From: Chryseobacterium endalhagicum
Lineage (GTDB): Bacteria; Bacteroidota; Bacteroidia; Flavobacteriales; Weeksellaceae
DNA length: 64,000 nt
Assembly: GCF_016745235.1 (NCBI RefSeq)
Contig: NZ_JAELVM010000001.1
Span: 1,873,856-1,937,855 of the forward strand
Reading direction: 5' to 3'
Position numbers and translations under genes: made by a program. This document shows positions 26,367-34,498 of the stretch, piece after piece. Under the pieces are notes generated by a model that was not told the DNA's origin, ran no database searches, and worked only from the letters and a program-made list of their open reading frames with translations. The stretch's first letter is position 1. Every line of letters starts with the position of its first letter.

Positions 26367-27323
26367 ATGTTTGAATTAACATATGATTTGGAAGATGTCA
26401 ATGTAAAGACCTTCTATGGCGTTAATAACCAATATTTCAATTTATTAAAATCAAGCTTTCCCACCATTAAGATCACCGGAAGAGATCATTTTATCTTTGC
26501 GATGGGTAATCAGGAAGCTCTGGATATATTAAAGCTAAAACTGGATGATATTGTCAGTTTTATTTCCAAAAACAACTCTATTGCCCTAAAAGACGTTGAA
26601 AATATTCTTAATATCAAAGATGAAAACGAAAAGCAATTGGTTTTCGATCAGGATATTATTGTAAAGGGAGTGAATGGAAAGATCATTAAAGCTAAAACCA
26701 CGAACCTTAAGAAACTGGTAAAAGAAACGGAGAAAAAGGATATGGTTTTTGCGATTGGCCCTGCAGGAACCGGAAAAACGTATACCAGTGTTGCATTGGC
26801 AGCGCGTGCTTTAAGAGATAAGGAAGTAAAAAGAATCGTCCTGACGAGACCTGCGGTGGAAGCCGGGGAAAGTCTGGGATTCTTACCCGGAGACCTTAAA
26901 GAAAAGCTGGACCCTTATTTACAGCCTCTTTATGATGCATTAAGAGATATGATCCCTCACGAAAAGCTGGAAGGGTTTATGGAGAAAAAAGTGATTGAAG
27001 TAGCTCCGCTTGCTTTTATGAGAGGACGTACCCTAGATGATGCTTTTGTGATCCTGGATGAAGCGCAGAATACCACGCATGCCCAGATGAAGATGTTTCT
27101 GACAAGAATGGGGATGAATGCGAAGTTCATCATTACCGGAGATCCAACCCAGATTGATTTACCACCTAAACAGCAATCAGGATTGAAAGAAGCCATGAGA
27201 ATTTTAAAGGACGTGAAAGAAATCGGCTTTGTACATCTTACTGAAGAAGATGTGGTAAGACATCCGGTGGTGAAAAAGATTATTCTGGCATACAACGAAG
27301 AAGATAAAAGGCTGAAAGATTAA
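26367..27323 (+). CDS. PhoH-family ATPase
   Basis: A 318-residue cytoplasmic ATPase. A small N-terminal KH-like region (about 1-100) is followed by the PhoH P-loop GPAGTGKTYTSVALAARAL near residue 129 and the Walker B-like VILDEAQNTTHAQMKMF. MNAKFIITGDPTQIDLP and LTEEDVVRHPVVKKII complete the signature. It is linked to RNA metabolism through YbeY-like partners in other bacteria. TAAATTTG (26315-26322) with TTG at 26296-26298 is a plausible promoter, leaving a leader of about 40 nt. Confidence 0.95.
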   Translation: MFELTYDLEDVNVKTFYGVNNQYFNLLKSSFPTIKITGRDHFIFAMGNQEALDILKLKLDDIVSFISKNNSIALKDVENILNIKDENEKQLVFDQDIIVKGVNGKIIKAKTTNLKKLVKETEKKDMVFAIGPAGTGKTYTSVALAARALRDKEVKRIVLTRPAVEAGESLGFLPGDLKEKLDPYLQPLYDALRDMIPHEKLEGFMEKKVIEVAPLAFMRGRTLDDAFVILDEAQNTTHAQMKMFLTRMGMNAKFIITGDPTQIDLPPKQQSGLKEAMRILKDVKEIGFVHLTEEDVVRHPVVKKIILAYNEEDKRLKD

Positions 27324-27412
27324 TTTGGGGCGATCTGAATCTTATTTTTAAGTGATTTTTAATGAATTATATACTTAGTATTGTTTGTTTTTAAGAATAT
27401 TTTTAGGCACTA

Positions 27413-27443
27413 TTTGGTGTTCTAGAAAAAATACTTAGTTTTG
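27413..27443 (+). promoter_or_regulatory. Promoter of the first beta-barrel gene
   Basis: TTTG (27413-27416), 19 bases, TAGTTTTG (27436-27443): a close match to the Bacteroidota consensus. The 17-base phrase around 27371 (ATACTTAGTATTGTTTG) is a near copy of the -7 region (ATACTTAGTTTTGTGGG). Confidence 0.75.
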
Positions 27444-27466
27444 TGGGCGAATACTAAAAATAAATC

Positions 27467-28132
27467 ATGAAAAAATTATTACTTATTGCAGCAGCGGCTG
27501 TGGTTGGCGTTAATTTAAGCGCTCAAGAAACAAGATTCGGACCTAAAGCAGGTTATTCACTTTCAACTTTAAAATTCAAAGACAACGGGAACTCTGAAAG
27601 CACAGATCCATCACACACATTCTATGTAGGTGCTATGGTAGAGCACAAACTGAGTGATAAGTTTGCTCTGCAGGGAGAAGTTTTATACTCTCAGCTAGGA
27701 GGTAAAATCACTGAAAGAGTAGAGGATGAGGATGATGCAGGAACATTCTTTAATATTAAGAATAAAACTACATTCGGAACCATCTTGATTCCTGTTTCTG
27801 CTAAATATTTCATTACTGAAGGTTTATCAGTTTCTGCAGGAGCCAGTTTCGGACTGATCATTTCTGCAAAAACGAAAACGGTAGCAGATCTTGGATTGGG
27901 AATGATCCCAGGATTTGAAATTTCAGCGGATGATGAAACAGATATCAAAGACCAGGTGAATACTTTAAACATTGCTCCTTTCTTAGGTGCAGAGTATGCC
28001 CTGGAAAACGGACTGTTCTTTGACGCAAGGTACAATATGGGAGTTTCCAATCTTGCCAAAGATTCCGGAGACGGAAAACTGACTAACAGCTTCTTCCAGG
28101 TAGGTGTTGGTTTCAAATTCGGAGGAAACTAA
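27467..28132 (+). CDS. Outer-membrane beta-barrel protein (porin-like)
   Basis: A 221-residue protein with a signal peptide (MKKLLLIAAAAVVGVNLSAQ) and an eight-stranded OmpA/OmpW-like barrel: FGPKAGYSLSTLKF, FYVGAMVEHKLSDKFALQGE, VPVSAKYFITEGLSVSAG, FFDARYNMGVSN and the closing FFQVGVGFKFGGN with terminal aromatic strand. Closely related to the gene at 30372 (shared segments VEHKL..KFALQGEV and L.DARY). Role unknown; outer-membrane structural protein or small porin. Confidence 0.85.
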   Translation: MKKLLLIAAAAVVGVNLSAQETRFGPKAGYSLSTLKFKDNGNSESTDPSHTFYVGAMVEHKLSDKFALQGEVLYSQLGGKITERVEDEDDAGTFFNIKNKTTFGTILIPVSAKYFITEGLSVSAGASFGLIISAKTKTVADLGLGMIPGFEISADDETDIKDQVNTLNIAPFLGAEYALENGLFFDARYNMGVSNLAKDSGDGKLTNSFFQVGVGFKFGGN

Positions 28133-28158
28133 TTCTTTCAGAACTGAATCTAAAAGAT

Positions 28159-28188
28159 AAGCGGAACAGAATTTTGTTCCGCTTTTTT
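28159..28188 (+). terminator. Terminator after first beta-barrel gene
   Basis: AAGCGGAACA (28159-28168), loop GAATTT, TGTTCCGCTT (28175-28184), then TTTT: a perfect 10-bp stem. Confidence 0.88.
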
Positions 28189-28275
28189 ATTGTTATCATG
28201 AATGGATATTGTTAATTTTATGTTAACAAAGGAAATATTTAGTAATTTTGTGGTATCAATCAAACTATTTAAATA

Positions 28276-28773
28276 ATGAAAAAACTATTTTTACTAGGTG
28301 CTTTCGCGCTGTTAGGCGGTGCGGCACACGCACAGGAAGGTTTTAAACTGGGTGGGCACATCGGGATTCCGGTAGGTGACGCCAGTGATGCTTCTTCATT
28401 TACATTAGGTGTAGATGCTGCTTATATGTGGACCATTACAAAAGGGCTTGACCTTGGGGTTACCACAGGATATTCTCATTTCTTCGGAAAGGATAATTTT
28501 GATGATTTCGGATTTATTCCGGTAGCGGTTTCAGGGAAATATAAGTTCTCCGGAGCGCCTATCTTTGTAGGTTTAGACCTTGGATACGGGATTTCTGTAA
28601 AGGATGGAGTAGACGGAGGATTCTATGCACAGCCTAAATTCGGATACCAGATGGCTAAAGGTGAACTTTATTTAGGATACCAGACCATCAGCAACAAGCG
28701 TGATTACGGATGGTACACCGCAAGCTGGAATGTAGGTGCCATCAATATCGGATACAACTTCTTCCTGAAATAA
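28276..28773 (+). CDS. Outer-membrane beta-barrel protein
   Basis: A 165-residue exported barrel protein: signal peptide MKKLFLLGAFALLGGAAHAQ, then alternating strands FKLGGHIGIPVGDASDASS, TKGLDLGVTTGYSHFFG, YKFSGAPIFVGLDLGYGIS and a closing strand NVGAINIGYNFFLK ending in an aromatic/Leu/Lys. Smaller than its neighbours and only loosely similar to them. TAATTTTG (28243-28250) is a candidate -7 box. Confidence 0.82.
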   Translation: MKKLFLLGAFALLGGAAHAQEGFKLGGHIGIPVGDASDASSFTLGVDAAYMWTITKGLDLGVTTGYSHFFGKDNFDDFGFIPVAVSGKYKFSGAPIFVGLDLGYGISVKDGVDGGFYAQPKFGYQMAKGELYLGYQTISNKRDYGWYTASWNVGAINIGYNFFLK

Positions 28774-28793
28774 GGAATGTAAGGATACACTTT

Positions 28794-28821
28794 AAACTCC
28801 GGCCGTAAGGCCGGAGTTTTT
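28794..28821 (+). terminator. Terminator after second beta-barrel gene
   Basis: AAACTCCGGCC, loop GTAA, GGCCGGAGTTT, then TTT: perfect 11-bp stem (28794-28819). Confidence 0.9.
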
Positions 28822-28848
28822 ATTTATATGGTATTATTTATACAGCAT

Positions 28849-28947
28849 TCAATTTTATCTTCGATAAAATTCTTGCGTCTCCTAATGTGTTTTTGTCATA
28901 AAATTGGCGTCCTTGCGATGTTCCAACAATAGAAAAGAGAAACTTTT
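28849..28947 (+). repeat. Dispersed repeat, copy A (99 bp)
   Basis: Begins TCAATTTTATCTTCGATAAA and contains GTGTTTTTGTCATAAAA and TTGCGATGTTCCAACAATA. It aligns without gaps over 99 bp with 29101-29199, with about 16 differences. No gene is seen in the 808-bp spacer 28774-29581 that holds both copies. Confidence 0.8.
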
Positions 28948-29057
28948 CTGCTCGTTTTTCCACTTTGTTTGATATTCGCAACGGCGCAAGGTTTTTTTAT
29001 AAGCTGTAAGTATATTTAAGACGCAAAAGTCGAAGACTTTCAGCAAGTGGAATGGTT

Positions 29058-29199
29058 GAGATTGCTTCGTCGCTTTGCTCCTCGCAATGACAAGCGACAC
29101 TCAATTTTATCGGGGATAAAATCTTAGCGCCTTACAACGTGTTTTTGTCATAAAACTTGCGTCTTTGCGATGTTCCAACAATAAAGAAGAGAAACTTTT
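29058..29199 (+). repeat. Dispersed composite repeat, copy B
   Basis: First block GAGATTGCTTCGTCGCTTTG..GCAATGACA (29058-29092), second block from 29101 begins TCAATTTTATCGGGGATAAA. Both blocks in the same order occur at 1217-1345; the second block alone occurs at 28849-28947. Confidence 0.8.
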
Positions 29200-29544
29200 T
29201 GGTAAAAATGACGCATCATTTTAACACTAACCTCTATTATAATTAGATAGAAAAAGCATTAATTTATAAACATTTGTTTAATTTTAAGGACTAATAGCCT
29301 AAATGTTAATGTTTTAGCTTTGTTGTACTGGCCTTATTTGCAAAAAATAATGAAATGGGTGGAAAATGATAAATCTAAAAAAATAAGTATATTTCCCTCT
29401 TGTTGAAAGATTGTAATTTTTTTATTCTAAATATTGTGAAAAAAACAAAAGCCGATGATTACTGCATTTTATTTTCGAAAAAAGGCAATCCCGGCCAATG
29501 ATATTAATCACGTTAACAAATTTTAATATTAGCGGGACCCACTG

Positions 29545-29552
29545 TAAATTTG
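29545..29552 (+). promoter_or_regulatory. -7 promoter element of the third beta-barrel gene
   Basis: TAAATTTG, 30 bases before the start at 29582. The preceding 300 bases (29200-29540) are very A+T-rich and show no gene. Confidence 0.45.
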
Positions 29553-29581
29553 CCCTCAGAAAGTATTAAAATTATTATAAA

Positions 29582-30280
29582 ATGAAAAAATTAGTATTAG
29601 CTGGTGCAGTTGCACTTTTCGGTTTATCTAACGCTCAGATTGCAAAAGGTACTGTTTATGTATCTGGTCAGGTAGGATTTTCTCAGGAAAGCGATAACAA
29701 TACTGATAAAAAAGTATCGGAAATCAATATTGTTCCTACAGTTGGATATTTTGTAAACACAAACCTTGCAATTGGTTTAGGTGTTGGTTACAAAAACGGA
29801 AAAACAACAACTGAGGTAAACAATTCTCAAACTGTTGGTAATATCACAACTACTTCAGTAGGAAAAACAAAAGATATCAACAATGCTATCGTTGTTGAGC
29901 CTTTCGTAAGAAAATACTGGACTTTAAGCGATAAGCTATATATATTCGGTCAGTTATCAGTTCCTATGGAATTTGGAAGCGGTAAAGATAAGAATGAACT
30001 AACAACTACTATTTCTTCTTCTACCGGTACTCCTGCGACTACTACTACAACTACTTCTACTAGTGTTGATAAAGCAAAATCCACTTCTATTGGTGTTGCT
30101 GTTAAACCAGGTTTAGATTATTTCCTAAACAAAAACTGGACTATCGAAGCTACTATCGGAGAGTTTGGTTATAACAACAAAAAATATAACACTGACGGTG
30201 CAAAAAGTGTTGATAACTACAACTTCGGGTTGAACTTATCTTCAGTAACTATCGGTGTTAAATATGTATTTGCTAAGTAA
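29582..30280 (+). CDS. Outer-membrane beta-barrel protein with Thr/Ser-rich loop
   Basis: A 232-residue barrel protein: signal peptide MKKLVLAGAVALFGLSNAQ, then strands such as GTVYVSGQVGFSQES, INIVPTVGYFVNTNLAIGLG, VVEPFVRKYWTLSDKLYIFG, VAVKPGLDYFLNKNWTIEAT and a closing VTIGVKYVFAK. Between strands at about residues 138-162 lies a low-complexity loop of Thr and Ser (SSSTGTPATTTTTTSTS), presumably surface-exposed. Same cluster as the other three barrels but sequence differs. Confidence 0.84.
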   Translation: MKKLVLAGAVALFGLSNAQIAKGTVYVSGQVGFSQESDNNTDKKVSEINIVPTVGYFVNTNLAIGLGVGYKNGKTTTEVNNSQTVGNITTTSVGKTKDINNAIVVEPFVRKYWTLSDKLYIFGQLSVPMEFGSGKDKNELTTTISSSTGTPATTTTTTSTSVDKAKSTSIGVAVKPGLDYFLNKNWTIEATIGEFGYNNKKYNTDGAKSVDNYNFGLNLSSVTIGVKYVFAK

Positions 30281-30305
30281 TTAACAAAGCATTCAACTCA
30301 ATACA

Positions 30306-30336
30306 AAGCCCTAAGATTTATTTTAGGGCTTTTTTT
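30306..30336 (+). terminator. Terminator after third beta-barrel gene
   Basis: AAGCCCTAA (30306-30314), 8-base loop, TTAGGGCTT (30323-30331), then TTTTT. Confidence 0.85.
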
Positions 30337-30371
30337 GACCTTTAGAAACAATTTTTTATACCATAATAATC

Positions 30372-31028
30372 ATGAAAAAAATCTTATTAGCATCGGCTCT
30401 TGCTCTTTTTGCAGGAATGAATGCACAGACAACCTTTGGAGTAAAAGCAGGTTATGCCTTATCTAAACTTAATTCAAATGAAAACAGCATTGAATTTGGC
30501 GGAATTTCAGGTGATTTAAAATCAAAATCAGGATTCTATGCAGGCGTTTTGGTTGAACATAAACTGAACAGTAAATTTGCGCTTCAGGGAGAAGTGGAAT
30601 ACGCCAATCTGGGAGGAACAGCAAAAGTATCACTACCCGGAGGAATTTCTGTGACTGAAAAATTAAATTTCAACAGAATTGTAATTCCTGTATCCGCAAG
30701 ATATTATGCAACGCCGGAACTTGGGCTTTACGCAGGTCCTTATGTGAGCTTTAAAGCAAATACAACGGTGAAAATGGAAGTAAGCGGAGCAGTGTCTAAT
30801 CCACAAGGAATCAGCGCAGGAGAAGAATACCTTGAAAAAGCGTTCAATGATAATTTAAAATCTACAGATTTCGGACTTTTCTTCGGGGCTGATTATAATT
30901 TATACAAAGGGCTATTCGTAGATGCACGTTATAGTTTCGGGCTTACAAATATGATCAAAGATCCTGTAAATGACGAAAAACTGAAGATGAATTTCTTCCA
31001 GATCGGTTTAGGATACAAATTCAAATAA
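30372..31028 (+). CDS. Outer-membrane beta-barrel protein (paralogue of 27467 gene)
   Basis: A 218-residue protein: signal peptide MKKILLASALALFAGMNAQ, then TTFGVKAGYALSKLNS, GFYAGVLVEHKLNSKFALQG, IVIPVSARYYATPELGLYAG, LFVDARYSFGLTNM and a final FFQIGLGYKFK. The order and wording of these strands match the gene at 27467, so the two arose by duplication. Function within the outer membrane unknown. Confidence 0.85.
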   Translation: MKKILLASALALFAGMNAQTTFGVKAGYALSKLNSNENSIEFGGISGDLKSKSGFYAGVLVEHKLNSKFALQGEVEYANLGGTAKVSLPGGISVTEKLNFNRIVIPVSARYYATPELGLYAGPYVSFKANTTVKMEVSGAVSNPQGISAGEEYLEKAFNDNLKSTDFGLFFGADYNLYKGLFVDARYSFGLTNMIKDPVNDEKLKMNFFQIGLGYKFK

Positions 31029-31033
31029 AACAA

Positions 31034-31063
31034 AAAACTCTCAGAAATCCTGAGAGTTTTTTT
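31034..31063. terminator. Bidirectional terminator between barrel gene and ffh
   Basis: AAAACTCTCAG (31034-31044), 5-base loop, CTGAGAGTTTT (31050-31060), with A- and T-runs on both sides, between convergent genes. Confidence 0.88.
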
Positions 31064-31089
31064 ATGTCTTGCTGTGGTTGTAAGCTTTG

Positions 31090-32451
31090 TTATTTGCCCA
31101 TCATTCCGCCCATTCCAGGCATGTTTGGCATCTTGCTCATCATCTGCATCATCTGTTTTCCCTGAGGGCCCTGCATCATCTTCATCATTTTACCCATCTG
31201 CTCGAACTGCTTCATCAGCTGGTTTACATCTTCCACTTTTCTTCCGGCACCTTTCGCAATTCTGCTTTTTCTTTGGGTATTGATAATAGAAGGTCTTCTT
31301 CTTTCGTCCGGTGTCATAGAGTAAATGATGGCTTCAATATGTTTGAAAGCATCGTCGCTGATCTCCACATCCTTGATCGCCTTTCCAACCCCTGGAATCA
31401 TTCCCATCAGGTCTTTCATATTCCCCATCTTTTTGATTTGGTTGATCTGCTTCAGGAAATCATCAAAACCGAATTCGTTTTTAGCGATTTTCTTGTGTAG
31501 TTTTTTAGCTTCTTCCTCGTCAAACTGCTCCTGAGCTCTTTCTACTAAGGAAACAACGTCTCCCATTCCCAGGATTCTGTCTGCCATCCTTTCCGGGTAG
31601 AAAAGATCCAGAGCTTCCATTTTCTCTCCGGTAGAGATGAATTTGATTGGTTTTTCAACGACTGAACGAATCGTTAAAGCAGCTCCACCTCTCGTATCAC
31701 CATCTAATTTTGTAAGAACAACACCGTCAAAGTTCAGCGCATCGTTGAATGCTTTGGCTGTATTCACGGCATCCTGGCCGGTCATGGAATCTACTACGAA
31801 TAGCGTTTCCTGAGGTTTGATGAAATAATGTACGGATTTGATCTCGTTCATCATCTGCTCATCAATCGCAAGACGTCCTGCCGTATCCACGATCACTACG
31901 TCATGACCGTTTGCTTTTGCAAAATTAATTGCGTTTTCAGCAATAGTGGAAGGGTTGGTAGAACCTTCTTCCGTAAATACCGGAACTCCGATTTGGCCTC
32001 CCAATACTTTAAGCTGGTCAATAGCAGCCGGACGGTAAACGTCACAGGCAACCAACAAAGGCTTCTTGGTTCTTTTTGTCTTTAAATAATGAGCCAGTTT
32101 TCCGGAGAAAGTCGTCTTACCAGAACCCTGAAGACCGGCAATAAGGATTACGGATGGTTTTCCTGAAAGATTGATTCCTTCCTGAGAACCTCCCATCAGG
32201 TCTACCAATTCGTCGTGAACGATTTTGGTCATCAGCTGTCCCGGAGTAAGGGAAGTAAGAACGTTTTGTCCTAAAGCTTTATCCTGAACTCTTTTCGTAA
32301 GATCTTTTGCAACTTTATAGTTAACGTCGGCGTCTACCAGCGCTCTACGGATTTCCTTTACGGTTTCCGCTACGTTGATCTCTGTGATTTTTCCGCGTCC
32401 GGAAATATTATGTAGAGCCTTGTCTAATTTATCCTGTAAACTATTAAACAT
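31090..32451 (-). CDS. ffh: Signal recognition particle protein Ffh
   Basis: The 453-residue SRP54 GTPase targets nascent inner-membrane proteins to FtsY and SecYEG. The N domain ends before GLQGSGKTTFSGKLAHYL (G1, about residue 107); VDTAGRLAIDE (G3) and TKLDGDTRGGAAL (G4) follow. The M domain after residue 300 is Met-rich and closes with a run of Met/Gly/Pro-rich sequence (MMQMMSKMPNMPGMGGMMGK) typical for the 4.5S-RNA/signal-peptide groove tail. Divergent from the atp operon. Confidence 0.98.
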   Translation of the reverse strand: MFNSLQDKLDKALHNISGRGKITEINVAETVKEIRRALVDADVNYKVAKDLTKRVQDKALGQNVLTSLTPGQLMTKIVHDELVDLMGGSQEGINLSGKPSVILIAGLQGSGKTTFSGKLAHYLKTKRTKKPLLVACDVYRPAAIDQLKVLGGQIGVPVFTEEGSTNPSTIAENAINFAKANGHDVVIVDTAGRLAIDEQMMNEIKSVHYFIKPQETLFVVDSMTGQDAVNTAKAFNDALNFDGVVLTKLDGDTRGGAALTIRSVVEKPIKFISTGEKMEALDLFYPERMADRILGMGDVVSLVERAQEQFDEEEAKKLHKKIAKNEFGFDDFLKQINQIKKMGNMKDLMGMIPGVGKAIKDVEISDDAFKHIEAIIYSMTPDERRRPSIINTQRKSRIAKGAGRKVEDVNQLMKQFEQMGKMMKMMQGPQGKQMMQMMSKMPNMPGMGGMMGK

Positions 32452-32474
32452 ATTTATTGTAAATTATAGGTTTG

Positions 32475-32503
32475 CAAAAATAAGGAATTTTTAGCATATC
32501 CAA
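32475..32503 (-). promoter_or_regulatory. Promoter of ffh
   Basis: Minus strand: TTTG/TTG (32501-32504), 18-base spacer, TATTTTTG (32475-32482), 23 bases before the start. Confidence 0.7.
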
Positions 32504-32504
32504 A

Positions 32505-32516
32505 GTGTCCGGACAC
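32505..32516. promoter_or_regulatory. 12-bp perfect palindrome between ffh and atp promoters
   Basis: GTGTCCGGACAC is a perfect palindrome touching the -33 element of ffh. Possible operator; no known regulator is assigned. Confidence 0.4.
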
Positions 32517-32554
32517 GTAATATTATATATATAGAAAAAAATGATAAAAATCAA

Positions 32555-32572
32555 ATCGTATGAAAATACGAT
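32555..32572. promoter_or_regulatory. Inverted repeat upstream of the atp operon
   Basis: ATCGTAT-GAAA-ATACGAT: perfect 7-bp arms with a 4-base loop, 10 bases before the -7 box TATTTTTG at 32583-32590. It overlaps the expected -33 position, where no TTG is found; an activator or repressor site is plausible. Confidence 0.4.
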
Positions 32573-32641
32573 AGAAAAAGTCTATTTTTGCGATCAGTAA
32601 AAATAAACCTTGCCAGAATAGAGGTTGAAAATAAGTTTATA

Positions 32642-33013
32642 ATGAAATTAAATCCTAATATCTTAGTTACGGTATTATTCTTTTTAACATTTCTGATTCA
32701 TTTTTCCCTTTGGAAATTTGTTTTTCACTTAGATGAGATTATTATTGTTAAATTTTATCTTTTTTTAAGTGTGATGTTCATGTTGATGATCACCATGATT
32801 ATTTTAATTAACAGGGTAGTGCCGGAATTTTTAGGATTGTCTGTGATTGGCCTTATCCTTTTAAAATTCGGTTTAATGTACTTAATCCGTAAGAAATTGA
32901 ACTTTGAAGTGATTCCAGGCTACAAATTTCATTTTATTATCCCGTATTTTGTCCTGACCACGCTACTTACGTACTATGCGATCAAGCTGATTAATCATGA
33001 CAAAAAACAGTAA
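32642..33013 (+). CDS. Small membrane protein at head of atp operon (AtpI-like position)
   Basis: A 123-residue integral membrane protein with four hydrophobic segments (about 8-26, 34-57, 63-80 and 97-116). In Flavobacteria a protein of this sort precedes atpB and is taken as an AtpI-like assembly factor; sequence alone does not prove it. I chose ATG 32642 (MKLNPNILVTV) over the earlier in-frame start because the upstream part overlaps the -7 promoter box. A second promoter lies between this gene and atpB. Confidence 0.7.
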   Translation: MKLNPNILVTVLFFLTFLIHFSLWKFVFHLDEIIIVKFYLFLSVMFMLMITMIILINRVVPEFLGLSVIGLILLKFGLMYLIRKKLNFEVIPGYKFHFIIPYFVLTTLLTYYAIKLINHDKKQ

Positions 33014-33022
33014 AATTATTTA

Positions 33023-33051
33023 TTGAAACTAGAAAAAATATTATATTTTTG
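33023..33051 (+). promoter_or_regulatory. Internal promoter before atpB
   Basis: TTG (33023-33025), 18-base spacer, TATTTTTG (33044-33051), giving a leader of about 17 nt before the atpB ATG at 33073. Confidence 0.65.
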
Positions 33052-33072
33052 CACAACGAAAAAAACCTATCA

Positions 33073-34170
33073 ATGTTTAAGAAATTCGCAGTTTTATTCT
33101 ACAGTATTTTTGTATTAAACTTAGTGTCTGCACAGCACGGTGAGGCTCCTGCTGGAACAGCTCCTGCTCAAGAGCTTTCAGAAAAAGACAAAGTAAGTAA
33201 AGAAAACAAAGAGTTCATCGATCATCACTTATTGGATGCTCATGACTTTACATTGATGGTAGACAAAGAAGGCCACCACATCGGTTTCCCTCTTCCTGTT
33301 ATTTTTTATGACAACGGTTTCCACAGCTTTATGAGCAACAAGGAAGGGTTTATGCACGGAGAGCCTACTGAAGTAGACGGTTCTTATTATAAACTACACC
33401 ACGAGAAGATTTATAAGACAGATGCAGCCGGAACTTTAAATCTTGATGATCACGGTCATCCTACCAATGAAAAACCTTTAGACCTTTCTATCACAAAGAG
33501 TGTACTTATTCTTTTATTAGTATCTGTCTTTATGTTGGTGTTATTCGGAGGAATGGCTAAATCTTATAAAAAGTCTGTGGTTCCTACAGGAGCAGCAAGA
33601 TTCCTGGAGCCGTTAATTATTTTCGTAAGAGACGAAGTAGCCATCCCGAACATCGGTCACAAGTATAAAAGATTCATGGGGTACTTATTAACAGTATTCT
33701 TCTTTATCTTATTCCTTAACGTATTAGGATTAATGCCTTTCGGAATCAATGTTACAGGTAATATTACCATGACATTCTTCCTGGCGATCCTTACGTATTT
33801 AATCACTACATTCTCTGCGAACAAAGATTACTGGAAGCACATCTTCTGGATGCCGGGAGTACCTGTGCCAATGAAGCTGATCATGTTGCCAATCGAATTG
33901 CTGGGAACAATTACTAAGCCTTTCGCATTGATGATCCGTCTTTTTGCCAACATGACGGCAGGACACATCGTAGTAATGAGTTTGATCGGACTGATCTATG
34001 TATTTAAGAACTTCGCAGCTGGTGTTGCATTCCCGTTCTTAACATTGGTGATCTATTTATTGGAAGTATTGGTTGCATTCTTACAGGCTTATATCTTTAC
34101 CATGTTATCAGCTTTGTTCATCGGAATGGCAGTACAGGAGCACGAGCACGAACATCATGCAGCTCACTAA
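33073..34170 (+). CDS. atpB: ATP synthase F0 subunit a
   Basis: A 365-residue membrane subunit of the proton channel. It starts with a signal-peptide-like segment (MFKKFAVLFYSIFVLNLVSA) and a long His/Glu/Asp-rich extramembrane N-terminus to about residue 150, a Bacteroidota feature (E. coli subunit a is 271 residues). Six helices follow; the essential Arg lies in FALMIRLFANMTAGHIVVM, and the partner AFLQAYIFTMLSALFIGMAVQ completes the channel half. The C-terminus ends in EHEHEHHAAH. ATG 33073 is chosen, since the upstream extension starts with a TTG inside the promoter. Confidence 0.96.
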   Translation: MFKKFAVLFYSIFVLNLVSAQHGEAPAGTAPAQELSEKDKVSKENKEFIDHHLLDAHDFTLMVDKEGHHIGFPLPVIFYDNGFHSFMSNKEGFMHGEPTEVDGSYYKLHHEKIYKTDAAGTLNLDDHGHPTNEKPLDLSITKSVLILLLVSVFMLVLFGGMAKSYKKSVVPTGAARFLEPLIIFVRDEVAIPNIGHKYKRFMGYLLTVFFFILFLNVLGLMPFGINVTGNITMTFFLAILTYLITTFSANKDYWKHIFWMPGVPVPMKLIMLPIELLGTITKPFALMIRLFANMTAGHIVVMSLIGLIYVFKNFAAGVAFPFLTLVIYLLEVLVAFLQAYIFTMLSALFIGMAVQEHEHEHHAAH

Positions 34171-34217
34171 TTGAAATTGTAAATTAAAGTAAAACAAATT
34201 TTTTAAAATTATATATT

Positions 34218-34412
34218 ATGGAAATCCCTAAAATTGTAGGTGCTGGTATCGTAGTACTAGGTGTAGGTATCGGTCTTGGTAAAATCGGAGCTGCTGCTCT
34301 TGAAGCTATCGCTAGACAACCTGAGCAATCTGGAAAAATCCAAACAGCTATGCTTATCGCTGCTGCACTTGTTGAAGGTGTTGCGTTTGCTGCTCTATTC
34401 GCAGTAAACTAA
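34218..34412 (+). CDS. atpE: ATP synthase F0 subunit c
   Basis: A 64-residue proteolipid, two helices joined by the polar loop ARQPEQSGK. The ion-carrying carboxylate is Glu53 in LVEGVAFAALF. It forms the rotating c-ring. Unusually short N-terminal helix start (MEIPKIVGAGIVV) but normal for this phylum. Spacing of 47 bp after atpB and 86 bp before atpF. Confidence 0.97.
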   Translation: MEIPKIVGAGIVVLGVGIGLGKIGAAALEAIARQPEQSGKIQTAMLIAAALVEGVAFAALFAVN

Positions 34413-34498
34413 TTAAAATCAAACCATTACCCGTAACGGTTGGTTACAGGTAATGGTTATTTAAGAAAAAAAGTAATAATTATTTATACATTTATATA

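Noticed and set aside
28882..29100. Minus-strand open frame of 72 codons containing IARSKATKQS
   Set aside because: The frame lies within the dispersed composite repeat; the phrase is what this repeat encodes by chance and is not a protein family.
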